This document shows, piece after piece, positions 1-9,977 of a DNA stretch of 64,000 nt (positions are counted from its first letter, which is position 1; each line of letters starts with the position of its first letter). The translations under genes were made by a program, and so were the position numbers. The stretch covers positions 62,001 through 126,000 of the forward strand of contig NC_021007.1 in assembly GCF_000319365.1 (NCBI RefSeq), given 5' to 3'. The notes under the pieces are model-generated. The model worked only from the letters and a program-made list of their open reading frames with translations, did not search any database and was not told where the DNA came from. This DNA is from Candidatus Mycoplasma haematominutum 'Birmingham 1'. GTDB lineage: Bacteria; Bacillota_I; Bacilli_A; Mycoplasmatales; Mycoplasmoidaceae.

Positions 1-573
1 TGCAAGCATTGTGGCAGCTTTAACACTTTCACTAGCTACCTCTTTAGCATGTTCTAATAAAGTTTGGCTGTCCGAATAATTTTCATTGCTCATTTTTCCA
101 ACAGCATTTTTTAAAGAAGTAGAGGCCAACTCCACATCAAAAGACTCTAATTCCCTAAAACCTACAGTATCTTCTTCTTCTGATAGTTGTTTGCTAAGTT
201 GCTGAAAATGTTTATGAATAGAACTGGAAGATCAGCTTTTACTACTTCTAAATCGCTTTCCAAGTAGACTGGCTAGCTTAATCTCCCTAACATTATATTT
301 AGACAGTATTAGTAGAGGCTTTTCTTTGGAGTCTTCAATATGAGGTTTTATGCCTGTAAGTGCGAAAAATTCTTCTTTTCGCTCTCCAGACTTTCCCACT
401 AGCTGCCCTATTGTTTTTTCGCCAAAGAATTTCCCCTGTACTAGATCAAGCTCTACGTAGCAACCAGTAAATAGTTTAGGAGGTTTATATTTGATGAGAA
501 TGTGGATCATTTTTTTAGAAAATTTAGTTAATAGCTCTTCAGTCTCAGAATTAGATAGTTTAGTGTTATCCAT
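1..573 (-). CDS. rny: Ribonuclease Y, N-terminal part
   Basis: RNase Y is an endoribonuclease that starts mRNA decay. Seen here are a KH-like block (GQLVGKSGERK followed by LTGIKPHIEDS, about residues 50-80) and the start of the HD region (NYSDSQTLLEHAKEVA, near 170-185), matching the usual order KH then HD. The gene runs off the left edge. Oddity: the usual N-terminal membrane anchor and long coiled coil are missing. Only about 50 residues precede the KH block, and an in-frame TAG lies immediately upstream of the ATG at 573, so a longer start is excluded. One TGA at 232-234 is read as Trp. The next gene diverges from it with only 8 bp between start codons. Confidence 0.8.
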
Positions 574-581
574 CTAAACTA

Positions 582-1271
582 ATGGAAGTAGATATAGTTT
601 ACGAAACACCTTACTATTTAATCGTTAATAAATCTTCAGGAATATTAGTACATAAGGATAGATTTACATATGAAAAAGATACAGTCATAGGAGCTTTAAG
701 GGAAAAATATGGAGAAAAACTTTTTTTGGTAAATCGATTAGATAGAGATACTAGTGGTTTGTTTTTGGTAGCCAAGAGTAAAATGGCCTTACTAACTTTA
801 AAGGCACTTTTCGATGAACGAAAGATAGAAAAAAAATATTTAGCAATTTTATCTTCACCCCTTCCACACCCTAAAGTTAAAATATCCTTTTCACTGGGAA
901 GAGATAAAGGGGATAAATTAAAAATTTCAGCAACTAATTCCAGAAAGTTTAAACCCGCTTTAACCTATGCAGAAACTATAGATTCTAAATTAGTTTTATT
1001 AAGTCTAAAAACAGGCAGAACTCATCAACTGAGGGCACATCTTTTCACAATGTCTTGCGCCATCCTAAATGATCCTATTTACGGTGTACCTCTAGAGGGT
1101 GATTTGTTTGGACAGTATCTTCACTCTTTTAGTGTTTTATTTATTGATCCCTGAACCGCTAAACCTGTTATAGTTTGAACGATGCCTCCCCTAGAATTTT
1201 CGAAAAAACTTACAGAATTAAAAATAGATGTTCGGCAGGTCATGTCTTTCGTACCTAATGCATGAAGTTAA
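582..1271 (+). CDS. RluA-family pseudouridine synthase (no S4 domain)
   Basis: Probable rRNA or tRNA pseudouridine synthase of 229 residues. The catalytic loop is NRLDRDTSGL with Asp54, and the second conserved block is GRTHQLRAH near residue 145. There is no N-terminal S4 RNA-binding domain, unlike the second paralogue at 48984-49964. Two TGA codons (1152, 1176) are read as Trp; stopping at the first would lose about 40 C-terminal residues. The end overlaps the next reading frame by up to 44 bases. Target uridine cannot be told from sequence. ATG start is 8 bp from the divergent rny start. Confidence 0.85.
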
Positions 1272-1695
1272 AAATGTTGATATCTATATCACCTTTAGTG
1301 GAGATCAACTCCAACTTGTATTTTTAGATGGAGCAAGTAAGAATTTTCTTTTTGAAATTTTTATACCCCTCTCTAGTGTAGTACCTCTTTTACCTCAGAG
1401 AGTTGAAGCAGCACTATTAAATCAGGGGTTAACTTTTCAGAATTTAAGATCTGTTTATTTAGTCCAAAAACCCAGTAGGTGAAATAGCAATAGATTAGTT
1501 GCAGCATTTGTTAGGACAATTGGTTTCGCACTTCCCATCGAAATTTACTGTTTGAGCTTATCCAAAGACTCTCGTGAAGATATTGAGATTCTTAAGGATA
1601 GAAATAGATTCTGAGACTTTTTATCTAAATTCAGAAAGGTAAGTTGAGGAGAGTTGAAAGCACTTTATAACTCATGTTCAATTACGAATATATAG
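1228..1695 (+). CDS. tsaB: TsaB-like tRNA threonylcarbamoyladenosine protein
   Basis: About 155 residues. The pattern LLPQRVEAALLNQGLTFQNL, then a hydrophobic strand, then VAAFVRTIGFALPIEIYCLS resembles TsaB, the partner of TsaD in making t6A37 of ANN-decoding tRNAs. The usual glycine-rich PGSFTGLR segment is degenerate here (KPSRWNSNRL), so the match rests on overall layout. ATG 1228 is used; ATG 1258 is an alternative. It overlaps the end of the pseudouridine synthase and, by 22 bases, the start of the HAD gene, suggesting translational coupling. Three internal TGA are Trp. Confidence 0.55.
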
Positions 1696-2471
1696 TCATC
1701 TCCGATCTAGATGGCACTCTCTGTAACAGTTTAGGTGCACCGTCTAAGAACACTGTAGAGTATATTAGAGAGTTTCAGCAAAAACATCCTAAAGTATTGT
1801 TTACCTTTTCCACTGGTCGGAACTGAGCAGATTGCAGTGAGATATATGAGTCTCTAGGACTAACAGGGTATATCTCTTGCCTGAATGGAGCTTATATTTA
1901 CAATCCTAAGACTGAACATTTAGTTATTTCCTGCCTTGGAGAGAAATTTTTGAATTTTTTGCTGCACTCTCCCCATGTTTTGCCTAAATTACACTCAGGC
2001 TCTTTATTAACCAATAAGGTAAATATCCCCTTAAATACTGATCAACCTAATAAGATTTGGAATACTTTTAGGGAGAGTAAGGCAATATTAATTGGAATCA
2101 AACTACTCTATAGAGAGGAAGACAAACAACAGGTAAATGAGATTATTCAGATAATTAAGAGTTTTAAACCAGCCCCAAAAGTGAATCTTTTTTACTATCC
2201 AGGATTAATTAATCTAGAGATTCAAAATGACAAGGAGGATAAATTCAGTTTTGTGAAATTTGCAGCTAACTATTATGGAGTTGATTATCCCAAGATATTA
2301 ACTTTTGGAGATAATTACAATGACGTTCCGATGATGCAGGGAGGAGTTAGAGGGTGCGCGTTAGCAAATGCTACTTTCTTACTTAAACAAGAAGCTCAGG
2401 TAATTTCTAAATTTTCCAATGATGAGGATGGATTAATTAAGGAGTTAGATAGCTTTTTTGGGCCTTTATAG
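1674..2471 (+). CDS. HAD-superfamily (Cof-type) phosphatase
   Basis: 265-residue Cof/IIB haloacid dehalogenase-like phosphatase. Motif I is ISDLDGTL (about residues 9-16), motif II is FSTGRN with the Thr/Ser, and motif IV is FGDNYNDVPMM near residue 210; a LNGAYIYN block lies between, all in Cof order. Such enzymes hydrolyse sugar phosphates, nucleotides or flavin phosphates; the substrate cannot be assigned. The TGA after STGRN is Trp. It starts inside the end of the TsaB-like gene. A second, partial Cof protein lies at the right edge of the window. Confidence 0.85.
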
Positions 2472-2529
2472 GCAGCATTTCTTGGGTAAAATCAAAATAA
2501 TTAGGGTCTTGCGATTGTTTTAATTAGAG

Positions 2530-3882
2530 TTGATTTTTAAAAAGAGAACTACTGAAACAGTGATAACTAAAAAGGTAAAGGAAAGAGATCAATTTTTAAA
2601 GAATTTTCATAGATTTTTAAAGAACTATAACGAGATAGTAATTTTCATTCATGAGAGACCAGATGGAGACTGCTTAGGAGGTGCTTTTGGGCTGAAAGAG
2701 GTAATAAAGAGTCAGTATCTTTCTAAGAATATATATGTAGTAGGGGAGAGTCAGGGAGTTTTTCCCTGACTGCATATGGAATTTGATGAGTTGCCTGTTG
2801 ATTTTAATTTCGAGAATGCTGTTGCAATTATTTTGGATTCAGGAGTTGGAACTAGAACTCAGAGATTTCAGGAGTACTTTAAGAATTTAGGTACTAAAAA
2901 GTGGGGAGCAGTTATTAGGATAGATCATCATGATAGTCACCTGGATTTTTACACAGACTTAGCCTGAGTTGATGGAAGTTATGCTGCTTGTTGCGCTCAA
3001 TTAGTACAAATTTGTGATTACTATCAGTGAGAGTTAAATTGTAAAGCAGCAACTTATTTCTTCTTAGGAATTATGACTGATAGTTCTTTTTTCACTAATA
3101 CAGATGTGTCTCCTAGGACATTAGTTTTAGCTGCTAAGGCATTGAGGGCTGGAGCGGATAGAGAATTTTTGGTCAATAATTTGAAACGAACAACCAAAAC
3201 AGAAATTGAATTAAGGAGTCAGATTTTATCTAATTATGTGCAAGAGGAGGGCTTTAATTGGTACTTCATGAAGAAAGATATTGTAGACAGATATGCACCC
3301 TATAGTTTGACTGGAAATCAGGTTAGCACTTTAGGATATATAGAGGATAATGTGATGTGAATACTATTTGTAGAACAGGAAGATGGTACTATTAGAACAA
3401 GTTTTAGATCTATAGGCAGACTGGATGTAAAAGTTCTAGCTGAGGAATTTGGGGGAGGAGGTCATACTAATGCTGCGGGAGCAATTTTACCAGGAGAAGA
3501 TAAGATTCCAGAAGTTATAAACAGGGTGAAGTCTTTCCTAAAACAATCTTCAGCTGAAGAAATTGAAAGTGTAGATGAATATAGGGAAGAATTGAGGGAT
3601 TTAGCAATGGATGATATTAATCCTCGTTACAGATTAGAGTTAACTGATGAAGAGAAGAAGGCTCTAGAAGTTGCTAAAAGATTGATTAAGGAGTCCAGGG
3701 AAGATGTAGAGAAAAAAACTAGAATAGAGGAGTGAAATAGGGAAAATAATGAGGAGGGAGAGGATATGAATTCACTATTTAAATCCAGCGAGGATAATAA
3801 GGAGAAGGAAAGTGAGACTACAGGAATTAAGACAGATATAGAAAAGGAATTACTTAGGGATGAATTGTTTAGGGCTGAATAG
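2530..3882 (+). CDS. DHH/DHHA1 phosphoesterase (NrnA-like) with acidic C-terminal extension
   Basis: 450-residue member of the DHH family that in related bacteria degrades short oligoribonucleotides or pAp. Metal-binding motifs are RPDGDCLG (N-terminal), IRIDHHDSH (DHH) and GIMTDSSFF; the DHHA1 part ends with FGGGGHTNAAGA near residue 315. The remaining ~130 residues are highly charged, Glu/Lys-rich and unlike the ~310-residue family norm; their role is unknown. TTG start at 2530 is the only option because an in-frame TAA lies at 2521. Six internal TGA codons are Trp. Confidence 0.85.
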
Positions 3883-3895
3883 TCCTGTAGTTTAA

Positions 3896-4162
3896 ATGAG
3901 TTGAGAAAAGCCTCTTGCAATTACACTGATGAGCCTTATGCTGATAGTTTTATTTGCTCATTTTGTGTGAGTAGTCGTGGTTAAGAAAATGACTCTACAG
4001 GCTTTTATGAGCAATACTAATATAGTGAAAGATTTACAAGGGGGGGGGCAATCAGAAGGAGAAGTCTTAGTAACTTTTGAGTCTTTCAGACGCTTGTTTT
4101 GCACTTACAGGATACTTTGGGTTGCTCATTATTCTTTTTTTAACTTGAGTGCACTGTTTTAA
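3896..4162 (+). CDS. Small single-pass membrane protein with G9 tract
   Basis: 88 residues if TGA is Trp. One hydrophobic helix (about residues 8-28, ITLMSLMLIVLFAHF) is followed by two lysines and a soluble part interrupted by a G9 run at 4040-4048 (QGGGQ). The part after the tract shares no obvious pattern with its neighbours, so the intended frame is uncertain. It starts a tandem of similar tiny membrane genes up to 4965. Function unknown; ATG start. The tail overlaps the next gene. Confidence 0.5.
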
Positions 4163-4340
4163 AAAATTGGGTGTTCAGTGATTTTATAATACTAAACCTA
4201 TTTCCGAAATAGTCAAGTTACAAGAATATAAAGAGTGAAAAGCTAATACTAGGGATTGATGTCAGGCTGCAACTAATTTAAGGAAAAAATTATTTGGAGA
4301 ATCTAAAAAGTCTAAAGCATCTAAATCTAAGAAGGGATAG
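4077..4340 (+). CDS. Small single-pass membrane protein, EIV-motif family
   Basis: 87 residues from TTG 4077, which follows an in-frame TAA at 4071. A hydrophobic helix (YFGLLIILFLTWVHCF) near residues 13-28 is followed by a basic stretch and the motif KPISEIVKLQEY, then a Lys/Ser-rich tail. The same helix-basic-SEIV layout appears in the genes at 4593 and 4783. It overlaps the tail of the preceding gene in another frame. No G tract of its own. Function unknown. Confidence 0.5.
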
Positions 4341-4344
4341 AGAG

Positions 4345-4485
4345 TTGAGTGTAAGAGTAATCATTTGTAAGGTATTGGCAGCTTTTTCGGGGGGGGGGGG
4401 CAGTCCATTTACTTTCGTAAGAGTTTGTACTAAACTACTGGAGAAAACATTCTTATTCCTTCATTTTGCTTTTTTGGACTCATAA
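4345..4485 (+). CDS. Short reading frame through a G12 tract
   Basis: 46 residues from TTG 4345, reading into a G12 run (4389-4400) and ending at TAA 4485. The N-terminal stretch VRVIICKVLAAF is hydrophobic and precedes the glycine run. The sequence after the tract overlaps the following membrane gene in another frame. A change in tract length would give different short C-termini. It may be a decayed or switchable member of this tandem, or not translated. Confidence 0.3.
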   Translation: MSVRVIICKVLAAFSGGGGSPFTFVRVCTKLLEKTFLFLHFAFLDS

Positions 4486-4565
4486 TTGTGCTGCTGTTTT
4501 GTTCATTTCCTAGAATAAAAATACCCAAGTTTAGATTTTTAGGTATTAAAAAAAGAAGAGAGTAG
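4449..4565 (+). CDS. Tiny membrane protein, probable ATT start
   Basis: 38 residues. After an in-frame TAA there is no ATG, GTG or TTG before the helix CFFGLIIVLLFCSF, so ATT 4449 is the likely start. A basic tail (IKIPKFRFLGIKKRRE) follows. The helix-basic plan matches the neighbours at 4077, 4593 and 4783. It could instead be the C-terminal half of a broken gene. Function unknown. Confidence 0.35.
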   Translation: MLIPSFCFFGLIIVLLFCSFPRIKIPKFRFLGIKKRRE

Positions 4566-4592
4566 TTTATAATAAATTTTTTAACTATTTAA

Positions 4593-4865
4593 TTGTCAGA
4601 TCCGGAATTTCCAGCATTGGCTGCATCACTATTGGGGGCTAAGTTAATTTTTGTGATAGTTTGAGCTCTTGCAAAGAAAAAACTGAAGTTTAGGGAGATA
4701 TTTAATAGAAAGACTATTTCAGAAATTGTAAACCTACGGGGGGGGGCGTTCAGTGTAGTTCTTTCTGAAAAGTTAAACAGAGGTGTCAGTTTTAGTGATT
4801 ATTGCAACAGCTTCCCTTCTTGGAGCATTTCTACTTTTTTTACTAATTTGATTTCCGTTAGTTAA
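4593..4865 (+). CDS. Small single-pass membrane protein with G9 tract at the EIV motif
   Basis: 90 residues from TTG 4593. Helix LLGAKLIFVIVWALA, basic segment KKKLKFREIFNRK, then TISEIVNLR directly followed by a G9 run (4738-4746). In the gene at 4783 the same place reads TIFEIVESPEYQ, so the tract falls right after the conserved motif and would swap the C-terminus. The present frame continues 37 residues to TAA 4865. Function unknown. Confidence 0.5.
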
Positions 4866-4965
4866 GAAGTTACCACTCAGGGATTTTTATAGCTTCAAAA
4901 CTATTTTTGAGATAGTAGAGTCTCCTGAATATCAGGCACGTCTTAATAAGCAGAAAAAGAAGTAA
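4783..4965 (+). CDS. Small single-pass membrane protein, EIV-motif family
   Basis: 60 residues from GTG 4783, overlapping the end of the preceding gene in another frame. The helix is LVIIATASLLGAFLLFLLIW (about residues 4-23), followed by KKLPLRDFYSFKTIFEIVE and a short Lys-rich end. This is the cleanest tract-free member of the tandem and defines its architecture: one helix, inside basic linker, EIV motif. Function unknown. Confidence 0.5.
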
Positions 4966-5039
4966 CTTGCTTTAGAAGAAGTTTCTATAAGCTTCTTTTA
5001 ATTTTTAGGTTTTCTATTTAATTGTTGTACAAATAAAGT

Positions 5040-5297
5040 TTGGGTTGACGATTATTTGAGGCCAGAGAAGAAGAAATAAGAGAGTTTAGTTTAAGTGAGA
5101 AAACTTCCAAACACATTGAGGAAGAAGTGCCGCTAGAGCCTGGAATGGAATCTCAGCCAGAATCTAAGGGATTTCCCTGTTGCGTATGTAACTTTGTGAG
5201 AGAATTAAAAAATAAATTCAAAAATTGCCTGTCTAAGGCTGTTTTATTTAATAAAATGAGTATTACTGAGGAAGAAAAGAAGTCACTTGAAGATTAA
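5040..5297 (+). CDS. Hypothetical protein with CCVC motif
   Basis: 85 residues from TTG 5040, just after an in-frame TAA at 5034. An acidic N-terminal half (EAREEEIREFSLSEK) is followed by PCCVCNFVRELK and a Lys-rich segment. No helix or signal peptide is seen and I do not recognise it. It closes the small-gene tandem and is followed by a hairpin terminator. Confidence 0.4.
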
Positions 5298-5313
5298 AGA
5301 AAGATAGTAAATT

Positions 5314-5333
5314 CTCTCCCCTTAGGGGGAGAG
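5314..5333 (+). terminator. Hairpin terminator before glpK
   Basis: CTCTCCCC, a 3-base TTA loop, then GGGGGAGAG followed by TTTCTAT. It separates the small-gene tandem from glpK. Confidence 0.6.
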
Positions 5334-5360
5334 TTTCTATCTAGTTTTAACTAAAAAAAG

Positions 5361-6809
5361 ATGGAGGAAATTACTCTATCTTTAGATTTAGGTTCCAGTA
5401 ATTTTAAGTTTTCACTAGTATCTTCTAAGAGAGGACAGCTTTATTCCTCAGAGTATACTTTTGAGACTAGATATGGTGACAATGGAGCGGTTGAGATTGA
5501 ACCGGAAAAACTTTGGGAATCAATTAGTAAAAGGACAGAAGCTACGTTGAATTCATTCGCAAGAGAGGATTATCCTACTTGTCTTTCCATTTCTACCCAG
5601 CGCGAGAGCGTATTGTTGTGATGCGCTCAAACAGGCGAGTCGATTTCTCCCATCTTTTCGTGACAGGACACACGCACTGATTATCTAGTAGATGAGCTAT
5701 CTTTAGCTCAGCGGAATTTAATTAGGGAGAAAACAGGACTTTGAGTTTCCTCTTACTGTTCTGCTCCAAAACTTAGTTATCTAATAAATAGTTATTCTCA
5801 GTCAACTCAATCCCCTTTTTTGTGGGGAACTCTTGAAAGTTGATTGATATTTAAGTTCACTCAGGGGATGCAGTATGTTTCAGATTTAAGTTCTGCAGCC
5901 AGAACAGGGTTATTGAATTTAGAAACGTTGGAGTGAGACCCAGCACTCTTTGAAATTTTTAAATTACCCTTCGCAATTAAACCTAAGTTAATAAGTAATA
6001 ATCAGACGGTAGGTAGAGCTAGGATAGGCAACCATTATCTAATAATTAAAGGGGTAATAGGAGATCAACAAGCAGCTTTGCATGCTGCTTCTAAATTAGG
6101 GATAGCTCCCTTTTCACTAGTTTACGGTACTGGCGCTTTTGCGCTGTTTTTGCTCCCCGAGGAATTAGAGTTTAGGGAGATCATAAAAAGATATGGAGTG
6201 ACTAGACATTTGACTATTACATTAGCCTGAAAATTAGAAAATGAGGAACCTAGATTTGCTTTGGAATTGGGTTTCTCAAACTCTTATCAACCTTTAGAGT
6301 GATTATTGGAGAAGGCGAATGTCACAATTTCTGATTGTGAGGACCAAGATTATGTAGATTTTGTATTGTCCGAGTCTAAGCCGCTATGCTACCCTTTTTT
6401 TACTAAAAAATGATTTTTAACTGAAGCTAGAATATACTCTGCAAGCTTTACTGACATCTGCTTTACAACCTCCCCTAATGATGTATTTTTAGCATGTTTA
6501 GAAGGTTTAGCCTATTCAATTAGAAAGGGATTAGAGCTCATGAACTTGAATGTGATCTCCAGAGTTGCTGTAGGGGGAGGATTGGTAAATAATTCCCTCT
6601 TTCTGAAGAGTCAGTCTAACTTTCTAGAAACAGAACTAGTGAGAGTTTCTCACTATCAGTTGAGCGGAGTTGGTGCAGCTCTCCTAGTATTTAGGGGAGT
6701 AGAGTTTAAACCACCACTAGAGGAAGTAAGACCTGAGAGAGCACATATTTCCCTAATTGAAAGTAGATATCAGAGATGAACTTCGAAATTAATTCAAATT
6801 TACAGCTAG
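5361..6809 (+). CDS. glpK: Glycerol kinase
   Basis: 482-residue FGGY carbohydrate kinase; family members are close to 500. It phosphorylates glycerol to glycerol 3-phosphate for lipid synthesis and glycolysis. The N-terminal nucleotide loop is LDLGSSNFKFS. The STQRESVLLW block and the WQDTRT segment with its Asp are typical of GlpK. The second domain has GDQQAAL and GTGAF, and the C-terminal GGGLVNNSLF matches the family adenosine motif. Several TGA codons are Trp; without that reading it breaks into six pieces. ATG 5361 follows the terminator closely. tuf lies 55 bases downstream. Confidence 0.85.
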
Positions 6810-6864
6810 GGTAAAAATTAGAATAAAAAGGTAGGTTTTTGTGAGCATTTAGGATAACTTAGAA

Positions 6865-8049
6865 ATGTCAAAGGTTAAGTTTAGTAGGGAGAAAGAGCAT
6901 ATAAATGTAGGTACTATTGGTCACATTGACCACGGTAAAACTACCTTGACTGCTGCTATTTGTACATATTGCTCTAAATTAGGATTAGGTGAGGCAAGAG
7001 ACTACGCTTCTATTGACAGAGCGCCAGAAGAAAGGGAGAGGGGAATTACCATCAACACTACTCATGTAGAATATGAAACTAAGACGAGACACTATGCTCA
7101 TGTGGACTGTCCTGGTCACTCTGACTATATTAAGAACATGATTATTGGAGCAGCCCAAGTAGATGGAGCAATTCTAGTAGTTTCTGCCACTGATGGACCA
7201 ATGCCTCAAACTAGGGAACATATTTTATTAGCTAAGCAAGTGGGAGTGCAGAAGATTGTGGTATTTCTAAATAAATGTGATACTGTGACAGATCCGGAAA
7301 TGCTAGATCTTGTGGAGATGGAAATAAAAGAGTTGTTGTCTTCCTATGAGTTTGATGGAAATAATACTCCAGTTATAAGGGGATCTGCACTAAAGGCACT
7401 GGAAGGAGATCCTCAATATGAAAAGGGATTGCAGGAGTTACTAGATTGTTTGGATAGTTATATCCCAGTTCCAGTGAGAGAGATTGACAAACCCTTCTTA
7501 CTTTCAATCGAGGATGTTTTAACTATTACGGGTAGGGGAACTGTAGTTACAGGTAGATGCGAGAGAGGGAAGCTTAAGGTAGGAGAAGAAGTGGAGATAG
7601 TAGGTTTCGGGGATACCATTAAAGCTGTAGTTACAGGTATTGAAATGTTTAGAAAGCCACTAGAGGAAGTATTACCTGGAGATAATGCAGGAATTCTATT
7701 AAGGGGAATTGAAAAAAATGAAGTTACAAGAGGTCAGGTGTTGTCAAAACCTAAGTCTATCACTCCCCACTCAAAATTTAAGGCGGAGGTGTATGCATTA
7801 AAAAAGGAAGAAGGGGGTAGACATACCGCGTTCGGCGCTGGATATAAACCTCAGTTTTACTTTAGAACTACTGATGTAACTGGAGAGATTTCTCTACCCG
7901 AGGGAGTTGAAATGATTATGCCGGGGGACCATTCTCCCATTAATGTATCTTTAATTAGTGCTGTAGCTATTGAGCAGGGGTTTAAATTTTCTATTAGAGA
8001 GGGGGGCAAGACTATCGGAGCCGGTACCGTTACACAAATTCTTGAGTAA
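6865..8049 (+). CDS. tuf: Elongation factor Tu
   Basis: 394 residues, full length. EF-Tu carries aminoacyl-tRNA to the ribosome as a GTP complex. G1 is GHIDHGKT at residues 19-26, the switch-2 block is DCPGHSDY near 81-88, and G4 is NKCD near 136-139. Domains 2 and 3 follow ([21 protein letters not shown]). No TGA codons occur in it, as expected for a highly expressed gene. ATG start. A strong hairpin follows the stop. Confidence 0.97.
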   Translation: MSKVKFSREKEHINVGTIGHIDHGKTTLTAAICTYCSKLGLGEARDYASIDRAPEERERGITINTTHVEYETKTRHYAHVDCPGHSDYIKNMIIGAAQVDGAILVVSATDGPMPQTREHILLAKQVGVQKIVVFLNKCDTVTDPEMLDLVEMEIKELLSSYEFDGNNTPVIRGSALKALEGDPQYEKGLQELLDCLDSYIPVPVREIDKPFLLSIEDVLTITGRGTVVTGRCERGKLKVGEEVEIVGFGDTIKAVVTGIEMFRKPLEEVLPGDNAGILLRGIEKNEVTRGQVLSKPKSITPHSKFKAEVYALKKEEGGRHTAFGAGYKPQFYFRTTDVTGEISLPEGVEMIMPGDHSPINVSLISAVAIEQGFKFSIREGGKTIGAGTVTQILE

Positions 8050-8077
8050 CTACTAACTCTCTAAACCCTTTTTACCT

Positions 8078-8095
8078 CTTCTCCTTCGGGAGAAG
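8078..8095 (+). terminator. Terminator hairpin after tuf
   Basis: CTTCTCC, TTCG tetraloop, GGAGAAG. The stable tetraloop sits 29 bases after the tuf stop. No clear T-run follows. Confidence 0.6.
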
Positions 8096-8130
8096 GGGGT
8101 TAAAGCTGTAGGTTTTGGCCCTTTTAAGAC

Positions 8131-9441
8131 ATGTTTAAATTTTCCGGGCAAGTTGTAGTACTTGTAGGGCTGCAATTTGGAGATGAAGGAAAGGGAAAAT
8201 TGGTTGATTTAATATCTTCTCACTTCGACTATGTTGTGAGATATCAAGGAGGAGATAATGCAGGTCACACTATATACTATAAAGGCCAAAAATGTGTCTT
8301 GCGAAGCGTACCGTCAGGGGTATTTCACACTTCAGCAGTAATTGCTCCCGGAACTGTAGTCAATCCCTTTTTACTGTTAGAAGAAATTGCCAAGCTTGAA
8401 GCGTTGCTCGGAGATTCACTAGAGGGCAAACTGCTTCTAGCTAACCAGTCTAATGTAATATGCGATTTCCACCTAGAGTGAGATAAACTTTGTGAACAAC
8501 TTAGAGGTGCCGCTAAAATAGGAAGCACCTTAAGAGGGATAGGTCCTGCTTATGCAGATAAAAGTGCAAGAATAGGTCTTAAATTTATGGATTTAACTGA
8601 TAAAGCTGTAATGCGAGAGAGACTGAAATTAAATTTGGAGCTCAAAAATCCTATTTTTCAGAAATACGGATTTAACACCTATGAACTGTCAGAAGTGATT
8701 CAAAAATATAGCGAGGTTGCAGAAAAGCTTAAACCTTATCTAATTGACTATTACTCTTTTATTGCAGCTGAAATAAGAAAAGACAAAACATTTTTACTTG
8801 AAGGGAGTCAGGGAATCCTGTTAGATATAGATTTAGGGACTTATCCTTTCGTTACTTCTTCTAATATTGTCAGTTCAGTGAATTCCGGCGCTTTTTTTCC
8901 AGGTAGCGCAGTTTCCACAATAATAGGTGTAGTGAAGGTGTATTTAACTAGAGTGGGAGAAGGTCCACTAGTGACTGAGCTAACTTCTGGGGAACGACAA
9001 ATTGAAGAAATTATAAGAGAGAGGGGTCATGAATACGGCTCTAATACTCAGAGAGCTAGAAGAATAGGATGGCTAGACTTAAACTTACTTAAATATTCCA
9101 TCAAAATTGGAGGAATTACTGAATTAGCCTTAACAATGGTTGATGTTTTCAATCAGCTTGATAGCTTTAAAGTCTGCATAGGTTATAAAACAGAGGAAGG
9201 GCAAAGAATGGAAGAAAGTGTAAATCCTGTTTTAATGAAAGAGAAAATAATACCAGAATATAGGAGTTTTAAAGCTTGAACAGAAGATTTTTCCAAAGTT
9301 AGAAGATATGAAGATTTTTCCCCAGAATTTAGAGAGTTTGTGGATTTTCTAGAGGGGGAATGCAGTATTCCTATTTCGATCATTTCTTTTGGTAAAAATA
9401 AAACAGATAGTATATTTAAAGAGAAGAGTAAACTTAATTAG
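8131..9441 (+). CDS. purA: Adenylosuccinate synthetase
   Basis: 436 residues. PurA joins IMP and aspartate using GTP, the first step from IMP to AMP. The GTP P-loop is GDEGKGK (residues 17-23). QGGDNAGHT follows near 39-47, STLRGIGPAYADK carries the catalytic region, and GVVKVYLTRVGEGP and RRIGWLDL complete the signature. TGA codons at 8479 and 9277 are Trp. The stop is directly followed by the ATG of rpsO with no gap, so the two are probably co-translated. Confidence 0.93.
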
Positions 9442-9699
9442 ATGTCAGATAGCGCGGAATTAACAAAATCTCTAAATTCTGGAGACTACCTCTTTCAATT
9501 GAGGGGGATGTGAAAACGCATACAGGTGTTACAGGTTCATCTTAAGAAAAATAAGAAGGACTACTATAGTAAACTCTCTCTTGCTAGAATTCTTGCTAAA
9601 CGTAGGAGATTTTTAAACTATCTGAGGGAACACTCTCCACAAGATTATCAGATAATAGTGAAAGAGCATTTGGCGAGCAAGGGGAAAGTAGCTACTTAA
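9442..9699 (+). CDS. rpsO: Ribosomal protein S15
   Basis: 85 residues, the normal S15 size. Conserved helices are recognisable as [26 protein letters not shown] and a C-terminal [10 protein letters not shown]15 binds 16S rRNA helices 20-22 early in small-subunit assembly. The ATG abuts the purA stop. One TGA (GMWKRI) is Trp. Confidence 0.88.
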
Positions 9700-9704
9700 A
9701 TAAA

Positions 9705-9974
9705 ATGGCCTCTAAGAAGGGAGTAGGTTCTACTAAGAATGGTAGGGATTCAGCACCTAAATTTTTAGGAGCAAAACTTAGTGATGGACAATTAGCTAAA
9801 GCTGGCCAGATTATATATAGGCAGAGAGGATTTAAGATTCATCCAGGAGAAAATGTAGGGGTAGGAAAGGATCATACATTGTATGCAAAAATTACAGGGA
9901 TAGTTAAATACCAAACTTTTAAAGGATATAAAAAGAGAGTATTAGTGTTAGAGAGAGAAGCCGCTAACTCTTAG
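9705..9974 (+). CDS. rpmA: Ribosomal protein L27
   Basis: 89 residues. [17 protein letters not shown] is the glycine- and lysine-rich N-terminus that reaches the peptidyl transferase centre. [19 protein letters not shown] is the conserved core. It starts directly at Met-Ala-Ser without the cleaved leader found in some Firmicutes. It follows rpsO by 5 bases, though L27 is usually beside L21 (rplU), which is not seen here. Confidence 0.95.
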   Translation: MASKKGVGSTKNGRDSAPKFLGAKLSDGQLAKAGQIIYRQRGFKIHPGENVGVGKDHTLYAKITGIVKYQTFKGYKKRVLVLEREAANS

Positions 9975-9977
9975 AAT

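Noticed and set aside
1228-1695. TsaD or another sugar-kinase-fold protein for this gene
   Set aside because: Too short for TsaD (~320 residues) and lacks its HxxxH metal motif; TsaB remains the best but moderate match.
5361-6809. Many adjacent short frames split by TGA, as if genes were decayed
   Set aside because: All TGA fall in frame, where family members have Trp or aromatic residues, also in essential genes (purA, rplA, gltX, tsf). UGA is Trp here, so they are intact.
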